DNA from: Erythrophleum ivorense
Taxonomy: Eukaryota; Streptophyta; Magnoliopsida; Fabales; Fabaceae
Assembly (NCBI GenBank): GCA_026724425.1
Contig: JAIUCV010000023.1
Span: 868,001-932,000 of the forward strand
Direction of reading: 5' to 3'
Length of the DNA stretch: 64,000 nt
Position numbers and translations under genes: made by a program. This document shows, in pieces, positions 36,833 to 48,543 of the stretch; the stretch's first letter is position 1, and the number at the start of each line of letters is the position of its first letter. Below the pieces are notes generated by a model. That model ran no database searches and was not told the DNA's origin. It saw only the letters and a list, made by a program, of their open reading frames with translations.

Positions 36833-37100
36833 AATTTAGGTCATTACGTTAGACATCAACCCGAGAACAACCAATTGACTAGTTGAAGGTATGATTTGAA
36901 TCATTAGATATTGGACATCAAAAAACTTGAAAATTTTGATAGTTAAAATGTCTATTGATTTTAAGAATTATGTGGTTTTATTGGATATAAGTCAAGTGAC
37001 TATTGAAATTTTCATAAACACTTTAGATATAAAAAAATAAGATGAAAATTTGAAATTTGAATTTCAAATTAGTTTTCTGAGAAAAAATCATGTTGTTTTA
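36833..37100. other. Gap between LTR H and the LINE remnant
   Basis: AT-rich, no supported feature; possibly the eroded downstream part of the LINE fragment. Confidence 0.4.
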
Positions 37101-37902
37101 GAATGAGTTGTATACATTATTTTGAACTCAAAAGAAAAGATATAAGAAAACCTATCTCTAGATTACTATTTAAATCTTTTAAAGTTCTTTTAAAGAGAGA
37201 ATTACACATTTGTTGAGTGTATAATTCTCTAGGGTGCTTTGGATTACTCCTAGAAGCAATTTTCCTCCTCCTAAACCCTGCAACAATACAAGTAAGGATA
37301 AATATCAATTTAAGGATAATGTGTATAGCACACATTTCAAACCCTTCATAAGTATTTTTTTTCTAGCTCCATTAGTCCTTACTTTCCTAATATATTATAT
37401 ACCATTCTTTATTAATGATTGCTCTATCCAATCTCACTTTAACTTCACTCCTCTTCCATGTAAATTTAAGTCCCATAAAACCCCATATATATCAAGGAAC
37501 ATTTGAGCCTCTTTAATAATAAGATACAAGAACTAGGAGTATTTTAAAAGAACCACTACTTTCACCTTGCTCTTATCCTAGAAAGGCCAAATGCCACCAC
37601 TATATTTATTAGCATTTACTTTAGTACCTTTATTGAAGCCTTTCTTTCTCATGATTTAATTAGCCTCACACTGTTTAGTTTAGTTTCAATAATGGCAATC
37701 AAAAGTAAATTGCGTTCACTAATTAATTTTTTAATAAGAATGGGAATAGACATTGCACCATTACCCCCTTAAATTCCAAATAAGTAAGTTCATAAAAACA
37801 TGGAAGAAAAAGGGTAAGCCTTATAACTTTAAGAGCTAAAAACCTGGCATGGTCCTCTTCATCAAGCACCTTGTTTGAAGCATCTCTACTTGCATCCAAC
37901 AT
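37101..37902 (-). pseudogene. Degenerate LINE (L1-type) endonuclease fragment
   Basis: Minus-strand translation gives LIKKLISERNLLLIAIIETK and, in a shifted frame, NANKYSGGIWPF followed by a stop, DKSKVKVVVLLKYS. This is the order seen at the start of plant L1 ORF2 endonuclease: a LIxxxxPDLLxIxETK motif followed by a SGGIWxxWD motif. Stops and frameshifts are frequent. Upstream, 37902-37826 is an open stretch (MLDASRDASNKVLDEEDHAR, then FLALK) that I cannot assign; it ends in AAAG|GTTATAAG, a possible donor. LTR F inserted at 37902/37903 and cut this sequence off from its upstream part beyond 47845. Confidence 0.55.
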
Positions 37903-38610
37903 TGTAACACCATAGGTAGATAATACTTGATTCATAACACAAAGTGCTTATATAATTTATTTTTGCAATTTCAATACTTTTAGCAACAGAATTTATCAAC
38001 ATTAAATGTCAAATTAGTTCATTTCTGATTAAATGAACCATTTCAACTTACCAAACTCATTCTCCATCCTTAATACAAATTACTCATATAGAAACATCAC
38101 AAAAAGAGGTATACAATCAAGACTAACATTACACTTCCATTTTTCTATGGTTCCATAATTCTGTCATAAATTTAAAAATTCATAACTTGAACTAGAAAAC
38201 TTCAAATCATGCAAACTAGGACTTTATGGAAAGCTCATAACATAATCTACGTGCTATAAAAGTTTCAGATCAAAAAAATATCATTTGGTTCACAAAATTC
38301 TAATTGAACAGTACTACTATCAGAATTTTGCCTAAGTGCGAACTTGGAACTTTAAAAATTTATATATCGAGTTATAGAGCTCCAAATTGAATTATTTTGG
38401 TGGCTATAGAAAGTTTATAATTTAAGCTATATGCTTGTGAAATTTTATAGAGTTCATTTCACCCCTCAAATACTTAAAAAACCAGATTGACCAAATGAAT
38501 AGTACACAAGCAGTTTTTACATAATTCAGCAAACTTTGAAAAATCATAAAAATTTTACAGAGCTCCAAAAATTATGTTCTTTAACTCTATGAAAAGCTCT
38601 AAATGAGATC

Positions 38611-41544
38611 TGTAATAACCCAGAAAAAGAAAAGAGAAAAAGAAGGGAGAAAAAGGAAAGGAAAGAGAAGCTGGAAAATTTTCGGACAGCTGAGAATTTT
38701 CTAAGTCTTCTCGCCATAGCGAGAGATGGAATAGCCATAGCGAGAATGCCTCTTCGCCGTAGCGAGTATGTCCCTAGCTATAGCGAGTGCGGCATTCCAT
38801 ATAGAAACCAGTAAGTTGCTCGCCGTAGCGAAATTGTTCCTAGCTATAGCGAGTATGGCATTCCATATAGAGACCAGGGAGTTGCTCGCCGTAGCGGCGC
38901 TTTAGCGAAGGCAGAGGTCTGGAATAGACCCGATCTCGCCGTAGCGACGTCATAGCGAAGACAAAAGTCTGGAACAGACACGAGCTCGCCGTAGCGAGGT
39001 CACTAACTCGCTGTAGCGAGAGCGGTCCAGAAAAGCGAGGAAAAGAGAAATTGACTTTTAAAAGCTTCCAAATCTCTTCTTTCTTCTTCTAACCGACTCT
39101 AACTCGTCTTAGGAGAGAGCAAAGGGCGGAGGAGAGAGAGAGAAGCTGAAGAGAAGAGGAAAGCACAAGAAAGGTATGAATCCTCATGGTTTCCTCTTCA
39201 TATGTGGCCCTCTCCCTTTCTCCCCTCTTTCCTACGGTTCAGATGTTAGGAATGGTTAGGTTTGAGTCTGGTTTAGAGGAGAGAGAGTGGGAAACCATTC
39301 TTGAGAGAGATTAGAAGTAGATAGTCTCCTCTTCTTGCTTTTCCCCTTTCTTATGAGTTGAGAAAGAGAGGGATAGTTCATGGACCCTAGAGTGAGGAAG
39401 AAACCTAGAGTGAGAAGCTCAGTAGAGCTACTTAGAAGTGATCCCTAGCTTAAGAATTGAGTAGTAAAGTATTAATTCCATGCTTTTGTGTGGTTAGGCT
39501 CAAGAGGGAACTCTCCCATCTAGAAGTTGTTGTGAAATCAACAAGGGAGGAGACCATTGACAGAGCAAGTAGTAAATAGCCAACAAAGGTAGTTCTCTCC
39601 GCTTTCTCTCATGCATAATTGTGTGTTTACATTGTCTTGCTTGTGTGTATGAATGATATGAGCTATGAGAAGTGTGTTAGCATGATTATGTGATATGATT
39701 GAGATGATGTTTTAAATGATTGTTTGGTTTGCTTGAGGAAATGGAAAAGCCAATAACCCTGAAGCCAAGGTGAGGATGAGCCGAAGCCCTAAGTTGGTTG
39801 AGCCATGTCTCCCAAAAGTGAGGTTGACTCCCAAAGAGTAAGGGTGAGTCTAAGTACCTCTAAAAGTATGGGAAGGCAAATCCAAAAGCCATAAGGGAAG
39901 GGGTGAGGCCGATCCAAGTACTCAGCGAACTCATGAATGTTATCCATGGCCATTTCACATGTTTAAACGTTTTCTATCATGTTTTACATGCTAACATGCC
40001 ATACATGCTTAATGAGACTTGTTGCATGCAATATATGTATGTTTGAATGAGAGTTGAACTACTGAGATTCTCCGAATCTCACCCTCCCTCTCCACCATCC
40101 AACCATGTCAGGTGGCCCAAGTGAGATAAGAGATGGGAGCAACCACCAACAAGCATGAGGCTAGGGATAGAGATGAAGAAAAGTGTATAGTTTTGTACTA
40201 CATTGTATATGTAACTTGTACATGAGATGTAAATGATGTATATGATGTAGCATGTACAAATGTTGCAAGATAATGTATATATGAATGATGAATGTATGAG
40301 AATGAGCTTTATGATGAATGAAATAGCATGGTTGAATGAGAAAGAGCCAATGGTAGCTTAGTATATATGGGTGCATAAGTGGGCATGGGGTAGTGAGTTT
40401 CCCCAATCTGAGTTATTAGACACTTGAGGCATGATTGATAGCTCCGATAGAAGCTTTCTCATGTGCTCAAAGAGTCATAGAAGTAGAAAACTTAAGATTG
40501 GACCCCATTAGCCACACTTTTGGCCAAGAAATGGTCATTTTGCACATGATGTCATAGAATAGCCATATGACCTCTTCTAGCTATGAGATTTGACATGTAG
40601 CTAGATTATGTTTAGAGCTCTCTGGGAAGCTAGAGTTCATGTCATTTAGAGGTCTATAGCATTTTCTATGAGCATCCAAAGTTGACATCAGAAATTCAGA
40701 TTTTTGAAATTCACTGTTCATTTGGTCAGATTTGAAATCATGTCATCCGAGGGGCAAACGTAGTCCAATGGCTACGAAATTTTATACACAGAAACTAGAG
40801 GGTCACAGTGACTTGTAGGAACTGGAAGCACCTCATTTAGAGGTCCAGAGAGGAAGTTATGCAATTTCGAAGTTCCTGCCCAGAATCAGACCCCCAACCA
40901 GACCCGAGGTACTGTTTCATCGGTTTCCGGGGAATTGGCTTGGTGGATTGATCTGGAGATATTTTTCTCCTCTAGCTAACATCCACATATTTCCATAGAG
41001 ATAGAGTTTATGAGCATTGGATTTTTGTGGAATTAGTTAGACATTTTCAAAGTCCATATCAGTAAACTGTGACAGCAAAGAAGCCCCCTCTGACCAGTGA
41101 GCTATTTCGATGTCAAACGCAGAATGAGTGAGAGATTGAGACTTCTAAGTATTTTTAGCATGAAGTAGACGTCTCAAACTTTCTATATTGACCCAGATCA
41201 TGTAGATACGATTTTTCTGCATTTAGTTATGAATTTCCAAAGTTAGCCCAGAAAAGAAGCAAAATCTGCCACTAGCGAAAATGCATGTCTCCAATCCCTT
41301 TTTGCTTTCCATGAGTTCTAAGCATATAGTAGGGATTGAAATAAGTCTCAATAGAGTACTTGAGCATGAGGAACCATAGAGAGAGCTCAACCGGTCCATG
41401 TTACTTCTAAAGTGGATCTCTACCCACACATAGTGCCATAGAAAAAGCAAGCATAAGGTAGAGAGTTTATCTCCCTTGTGAGTTCCGCATATGTATATGA
41501 GTAAGAGGGCACGCTGGGTATGAGCTAGAGGTTAAGGTGTTACA
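38611..41544 (+). mobile_element. Solo LTR C, nested in F, TSD AGATC
   Basis: TGTAATAACCC at 38611 and AAGGTGTTACA ending 41544, flanked by AGATC at 38606-38610 and 41545-41549. The 2,934 bp are homologous to B in the same orientation. A near-palindrome cluster at 38709-39022 is followed by a purine-rich leader-like tract (39110-39180) ending in AGAAAGGTATGAA. Non-coding. Confidence 0.9.
38709..39022. repeat. Cluster of CTCGC(T/C)(A/G)TAGCGAG near-palindromes in LTR C
   Basis: About a dozen irregularly spaced copies, for example CTCGCCATAGCGAG, CTAGCTATAGCGAG, CTCGCCGTAGCG and CTCGCTGTAGCGAG. A longer unit containing GGCATTCCATATAGA repeats at about 38790 and 38858. It is the best conserved of the three clusters. 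Confidence 0.9.
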
Positions 41545-42380
41545 AGATCTATATGCCTACCAAATCTCCTGCCAAAATTCATACATTCGGTCCAATTTTG
41601 GTTTAAGGCAATATTATGGTTCAAAATGGTACACCGATGGTTTCAAATAAGCCAAAATGGCTTCTCACATGCAATGTGACCATTTAAACACATCCAAAAC
41701 CTCAATCATAACATATATGGGCATCATAACATATCTAAATCATCATAGAACTCAAAACCACTTCCTCACTTAGCTTTATACACACACATGGCAAGCCACA
41801 CATATACCAAAAATCTATGTTCTCATACATTTGACTCCAAATTTAGTACATAAACCATATTTTCGTACTTTTACATATGAGTGAAAGGTTACAACTCATG
41901 AATAACATATACATACACACTTTGACATTAAATTACATCAAATTCTATTATATTGTTAAAGTGCCACAACTTAAGCTCCTTGGCCTTTATTCTTTGCTCC
42001 ATGAGAGTTACTTAGACAAGGTTAGATATGAAGTGGAGGAGAATGAGATTCAAAGAATCCCAATAGCTCGTTCACCCTTTCAAGTATACATATATGGCAT
42101 GTTATCATGTCAAAGAGAGTAAATATGCATCAAATACTTCTATACATCAAACATAATCATATTTTCAAAGTCATATGAATACAACAAGATCAAAAATAAG
42201 CTCTAAGGATTTTTGGTCTAATCTTACCCAATTATTCAAACTTTTAAATTAGTCTCACCTATTTTTTAGGAACTTTTCACTTATTATCACTCATTCTTGA
42301 GACTTTTGGCCTTATCATATCCATTTTTAGGGACTTTTGTCTTCATTTCACCTAATTCAAGGGACTTTTGGCACAACCTC

Positions 42381-45300
42381 TGTAACAAACATAATTTTCG
42401 TAAAATGACGAAGTGAGCCGTATAAAAGTAAGTCCTTTGAAATGACCTAGATAATATCCCAAAAAATTTGAGTTAAGTCCTAGACTCCTAAAAATGATAA
42501 TTCTGGGCTCAGACAGAAAGAAAAATAGAGTTAGGATAAAAAAATAATTTGCGATGAAAACTGACGAAATATAATGGCATTTTCATAAATAAGTGCAACT
42601 TTTGCAAAACCACATATAAGGGCTTTTTAAATGAAAGTTTTGAGTTGCCCAAGGCTCTCAGAGGCCCCAAAAACTATAAGAAGTCTCAGGACTGGTAAAA
42701 CCCCTCCAGTGTATGTTTTTCAATGTCAATTGACCCAAATTTTGATCGATTCGTTCGGTAAGGTTTTAGCTCCAAATTTAGTGTTTCCAAAGGCATTTTA
42801 TTAAATTGGGAACCTAAATTTTATGGCAAAAAAATGGTTCTAAAAAAAGAGCTAAAATGAAGCTGAAATGAAATTGCCATTACGGAAGGGCAAAATTGGA
42901 AATAAAAGCTTCTAGAATGTCCTTAACACTTCCACACTTTTCTTCCATCTTTTCCCTTTCATTGAGCATGACTTCTTCTACCCAATTTACAGAAAAAATA
43001 GCAGCTCCTTAGGTGCATCAAAAGGGGAAGAAAAAGAGGAAGAAAACCAAGGAGAAACTAGGTAATTTCATGGATTTTCTTGCTTCATCTTCCTCCAATT
43101 TTGTTCTCCTCTCTTCCTCCTTTCTTTCCATAGATTTTTTGAATGATTTGATTCTATTTTTGACCCAGACCTAAGGGGGGGGGGAATTCGAAATTGCAAA
43201 GGAGAAGGGAACTAAGGAAGAAAAGCTTTGAAAACAAGCTTGAAACTAAGGTATTTTTCCATTCTTGATGCTTCATCTTGGTTGCTCCTCTTTGTGGTGG
43301 TTTCAGCCAGCCTAGGGGGGATAGAAGGAGATGAATTTTGGGAGAACCAAGGAAGAAACCTAGGAAAAAGAGTACAAGGATTAAGAATATGGCAAGAAAT
43401 TTAAGTAAAAACCAAAGGAAATCAAGATAAAAAAGTGTAGGCTTTCTTAGGGTTTTGTAAAATCTGATTTGGTGTGAGTAATTCCTTGACTATTTGAATG
43501 TTTTCTTGAGCTCCTAAGACCCCTAGAAACCTTCCCAAGTGGCTCTCCTATCAAGGAAAATTTTGAAACTCCAAGAAACTCCATTATGTGCTTGTCTCGG
43601 CCAAGAATGATTTATAGGGCTAGGGAATGTTTTAATTTGTCCTAGGTTTGGTTTGGGACTCCATATGATGTTAGAAGATGGGAGGAACCATTGGAAAAAA
43701 TTTAGGAGCCATAGGTTGGAAGATGGGAAAATAGTGTCCATAATAGTGCCTTATGAAGCAACTTGGTCTTCCAATAGTGCAATTGAATATGTGATGGTTC
43801 CAAGGACCTTAAATGAGTCCAAGAAGTTTAGAAATAACCAGAGAATGAAGCCTAGAACTTGGATGATATGAGTTGCTTCAATGGACCATTTATGGAACCA
43901 ATATGCCTATTATGGAGCCAATATGCCCATTTTGGAGCCAAGTGTGTCTAAGAGTAAACCTAGTGTCTTGGCTTGCTTCAAGTGTGTAATTGTGCGATGT
44001 TTGTGATATCTAGGTCAAGAGAACCCTACTCCACCTAAGTGCTCTTGTGAGACCAAGAAGGGAAAGGAAGTGGCAAAGTAAGCTCGCATAAGTTAAAAGG
44101 TAACTCTTCACCTCATTCGCTTGCATTCTTATGTGCATATGTATATGTTGTATGCTTGTATATACTCTTATGATTTGAGAATATGCCACCTGATGTCTTG
44201 AAATTGCATTGGTACCAATATATCTTTTTGATTGACTATGGTTATGGAAAGAGCTCATAAGGGTAAGGTGATGCCAAAAGTCTCATGGCATGGGTGAGAC
44301 AAGGCCAAAAGTCCCTTGAATGGGTGAGGCTAAGTCAAAAGTCCCTAAGCCAAGAGTGAGGCAAATCCAAAAGTCCTAGAAATGGGGTGAGGCTAAATCA
44401 AAAGTCCCTAGAACATGAAAGTGGTCTTGACATGTTGATGTGGCATGAAATGAGATTTATTACACACTTTATACTTGCATATTCATATATTTGATGTGTG
44501 TATGCCTTGAATATGGTGTGAATGGATGAATGAGCTATTGAGATTCTTGGAATCTCACCCCCCCTTTCCTTCTCATGCTTAAAATGTCTAGGTAGTGCCC
44601 AAGGCCAAGGAAATGCAAGCCAAGAACACTAAATGACTACACTTTATTTTATTTGTAGTGTAAAGTGTAATGGAGTGCCAAGAAGTATTGTACATATTAT
44701 TATTTTTGGTTGTGTAAAACTTTGAACATAAGTAATATGATGTATAGACTATATGTATAATGTATGTAGTATTAAATCAATGAAGATATGTAATTGGACC
44801 CTTGAATGGCATGTGTGTTTAGTGCATAAATGGATGTTGAGAGACCAAAATAAAATGCATGGGATTTGAAACCATTTGGATAGTCTCTACAAGTCATATT
44901 TGTACTTCGAAACTTGCCCAAGAGGTGCCAAACAATTAAGAAAGCCATTTGGACAAATTGGTTACCCATATGGAACAAAAATTTACCATTTTAAAAGGCT
45001 ATACTACTTTTTGTCCAAATGAGCTTTTCTTGGTTTGAAATTTGGCATGCATCTGGAGCTTATTGAGAGATTTTTAGGAAGCTAAAGTTGGTGATTTTTG
45101 GAGGTCTATGGAATATTTCTCGAATTGTTGAAGTTGAAATTTTTTTTTTGGTTTTGGCCCTTGTTATTGTAGTACTGGTCTGAAATTAAATTCTATCACT
45201 CATGGGGCAAATGATGTCTAATTGCTGTGAGATTTTATATGGAGAAACTAGAAATTTCTAGTGACTTATGCCGACTAGAAACACCTCATTTGGAGGTCTA

Positions 45301-45990
45301 GAGAGGGAGATATAAATTTCTGAACATTCTATCTAGTATTAGGACCTTCACCTGACATAAGTTATTGTTTTATTGAATTCTGAGATTTAGGCTATCTGAT
45401 TTGGTCTGGAAATATTTTTTCCCTCTAGCTAACATTCACAGATTTCCATATTCATTTTCATAGATTAGATTTTTGTGAAATTAATTGAACATTTTCAAAG
45501 TTTGCTGCAGAATATGTGATAGCATCAGGAGGTAGTTTGACCTCTGGATCTTTTTGAATATCAAACACCCTCTGTGATAGATGTTCTGATCTGGGCATAT
45601 TTTTATTGTGAAGTAAATATCTGTATCTTTCTAGAATATCTAAGAATGTATAATTTTAATTTTTCTAGAATTAGTTATGATTTTTCAAAGTTTGGCCAGA
45701 AAAGGAGCCAAATCTAGCTGAAAATAAACCTCCATATTCTATGTTCCATTTCAGTTTCCATGAGTTGTGAGCATGATTTTATGATGGAAATGAGTTATAT
45801 ACATGTAATTAAATATGAGAAAGTATAGTATGAGATCACTCAGCCTACATGGCATCGAATGGAAATTTTATACGTGACGCAACGTAAAAATAATCAATAC
45901 TTTTAATGCCATTTTCTTTCCTCTCACATGAATTGATTGATATGAGGCATAAAAATAGTATGGAATGAGCTAACAAATTATGGTATTACT
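42381..45990 (+). mobile_element. Solo LTR D, nested in F, TSD ACCTC/TCCTC
   Basis: TGTAACAAAC at 42381 and ATGGTATTACT ending 45990 (final A of CA changed to T). Flanks are ACCTC (42376-42380) and TCCTC (45991-45995), one mismatch. The F sequence reads on across the insertion (ACTTTTGGCACAACCTC then TCCTCACCC). Length 3,610 bp. Leader-like purine tract at 43020-43070 and a CTAGGTAATTT donor-like motif support plus sense. Its second half resembles B and C (GGTGAGGC...AAAAGTCCCTA phrases at 44280-44410). Confidence 0.8.
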
Positions 45991-47845
45991 TCCTCACCCA
46001 TTAAGAGCCATCTCACATTCAAAAAAAAATTCAAGAAGCATAATGGTACCAATAGCTATAGGCATGTTCCATGATTTAAACATACATATAAGCAATCAAT
46101 GACAATCAAACAACTAAGAAATACATACAAGAATAGATGAAGAGCTACCTTGGATCAAGAAGCACAATTTCTTCCTTTGATTCCTAGCTCCTTGGTTTGG
46201 CCTCGCACACACATTTAAAGGAGGCTTGATTTACTTAGCCTAAACACATCAAACAAGACACAAATACATCAATGGAACCATTTCTAGTCTCACATAAACT
46301 CTTCACAAGCTACTTCTGCCTTATGGTATACATATGGTTCCATATAAGAGCATAATGAAGCAATTCATACAATTCATCATCTTGGCTCTAATTTCTCACT
46401 TTAATAAAGTCACATGACCTCATTGAAACTCATTAGAGTTATCACAAACTCAATTCAAGGAGCTAAACACCAAGTTGCTTCTTTACACCTAAAAGAACCC
46501 TAAATTTCCAACTTTCAAATTATGGTTTCTAAATTCAAACTAATGGTTCATTTGGTATTTATTATTCATATCTAGACCATTTCTATCATTGGAATTAAAG
46601 AAAATTCTCCCTAAGTACCCCATTCTTTAATTGGCTGAAACATGCCTTCCTTAGAGAATCCATGGATTTTTGTTTGTCTTTCTTGGGAAATTGGGATTTG
46701 TGAAGCTTCCTTAGAGAACCTAAACATGCTCTTATATAAGTTAAATTATCATTAGAAAGCTTCATAAATCGCTAAGTGCAATCAAAACCTTAATTTCCTT
46801 AACTTGTTATCTATAACATCTTTTTAAATTCTATTGCTTCCATATGATTCCTTAGGCTTTAAAACCCCAATTTCTATCAAGTTTGGATTAAAATCATAAT
46901 CCCTACATATCATCCTTAGTCTGTCCAAAATTGACAAGCAAGAGGAAGCCAAGAAGAAGCAAGTTCAACCATGATTTCTTACCTTATTTCAAAGCTTTTC
47001 AAGAGAGCTTTTCTAAGCTTCCAAGAATTTCTCCAAATTCCCCCTTCCCTCTATTGAACCAGCCACAAAACATCACCATTTATGACACCAAAACCATAAG
47101 AAGAGAAAGGAGAAAGAGGAGAAAAACTTTAATGAAGGAGAGAGTATGAAAAAGTGATTATTTCTGATCCTTTTTACTTGAATTTCTCTCCCTTTCTTCT
47201 CCTTCTTGTGTGCCACTTCAAGATGGTTTAGGTGCTGGTTTGAGATAGAGCAAAGTTAATTAGGAAGAGTGGAGAAGGTGGGGCATGACTTAAGAAGAAG
47301 GAAGACCTAATTATAACATTTTCTAAATTCTACTTTTGTCTCTCAACTTAGTTCTTTTCGTTTGAGCTCATTTCAAATCTTTTTTTAGAACCATATTTTT
47401 CATCATAAAATTTAGGTCCTCTAATTCAGAAAATGCCTTTGGTTTCACCCAAATTAGATTTAAAACCTTGTCGAATTATTCAGTCAAAATTTTAGTCAAT
47501 CAATAACCTAAGTTGCATATCAGAAGGGTTTTAACCATTTTAGGGGTTTCAATAATTTTTAAAGCCCCTAAAAGTCCCAGAAAACTTAAATTTTTTATTT
47601 AAATCTCCCTTTTTTGAGTTTTCAAAAGGTTGCCCAAAATTATAGTTTTTTCATCACATTTTCTTTAAATTCGTTTAGCTATTTTGACTTTGATTTCGGG
47701 TTATCTTTAGACTTTAAATCACATTTTGAGATGTTTTAATTCTCATCCTAATCTTATTTGGCCTCAATTTGCTCTACTTTAAGGTGTTCCAGCATCCATT
47801 TATCATATTCATTTCAATTTTTTAATTACTGACTATTACAAACAT

Positions 47846-48538
47846 GATCCTTCATCCCATTGTGTTAATGTTTCTATCACACTTAAGAGGTCAAGTTAAG
47901 TCATTCACTTTTATACCACATAGAGACCCATAAGTTCCCACATCCACCAAGGTTTGGCCGATATGTGATAGGCTTGAATTTGACAAGCCACCGTACCCTA
48001 AAGCCATTTGAGACTTAAGCCTCCCCCCTTAAAAAAAAAAAATCAAACATTGAATCCACCTTCTCTCTTTTATTCATTTTGACCTATTTGTTACTATGTT
48101 CCACCACATTAGTTTCTTTCGTCAAGAGCTTCTTGCTTGTTGAGTTGTCTTCCATTTAATTAGATATGAATAGGTGTGTACAAGTTGGGTTGAGTATGGT
48201 CAAAAAGAAACTAGGTCCAAAATTAGGTTTGCAAATTCAAACTCAAAATCAGATTGAGCAGTGTTGGGTTCTGTTCATACCTAGCTTAGCCTAGTTACTT
48301 TTTTTTTGTATCAATTTAATACTTCAAAGTATCATTTAATTTTAACTTTCAACCTTATAAAATATTTGGTTTTCAAAAGATATAATATTATTTTAATACT
48401 TTTAGAAAGGTAGAATTACAATGAAATTATACCTTTAGTATTAAGGTTTATGAAAAATTTTAGAGTATTAAATTGATAATTAAATTTTTTTGGGACCAGA
48501 TATTGGAGTTTATCTAAAAAATTAGTTCCTTGACACCT
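47846..48538. other. Gap between LTRs F and B
   Basis: Joins directly to the LINE-like sequence at 37902 if F is removed. No coding frame can be supported; the later part is AT-rich. Confidence 0.45.
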
Positions 48539-48543
48539 GATAA

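Larger units (their letters stand above)
37903..47840 (-). mobile_element. Solo LTR F, interrupted by LTRs C and D, TSD AACAT
   Basis: TGTAACACCA at 37903 and GACTATTACA ending 47840, flanked by AACAT at 37898-37902 and 47841-47845. Removing C and D with their duplications leaves about 3.38 kb. The outer parts (37903-38610, 41545-42380, 45991-47840) read as one LTR in the same orientation as A, so sense is probably minus. Its sense 5' third matches D (TTTTATGATGAAAAATATGG versus TTTTATGGCAAAAAAATGG), not A/B/C, while its other half resembles A. Confidence 0.85.

Noticed and set aside
38709..39022. Repeat-spacer pattern that might suggest a CRISPR array
   Set aside because: The repeats are short, variable and irregularly spaced, inside a plant LTR with no cas genes; this is eukaryotic DNA.
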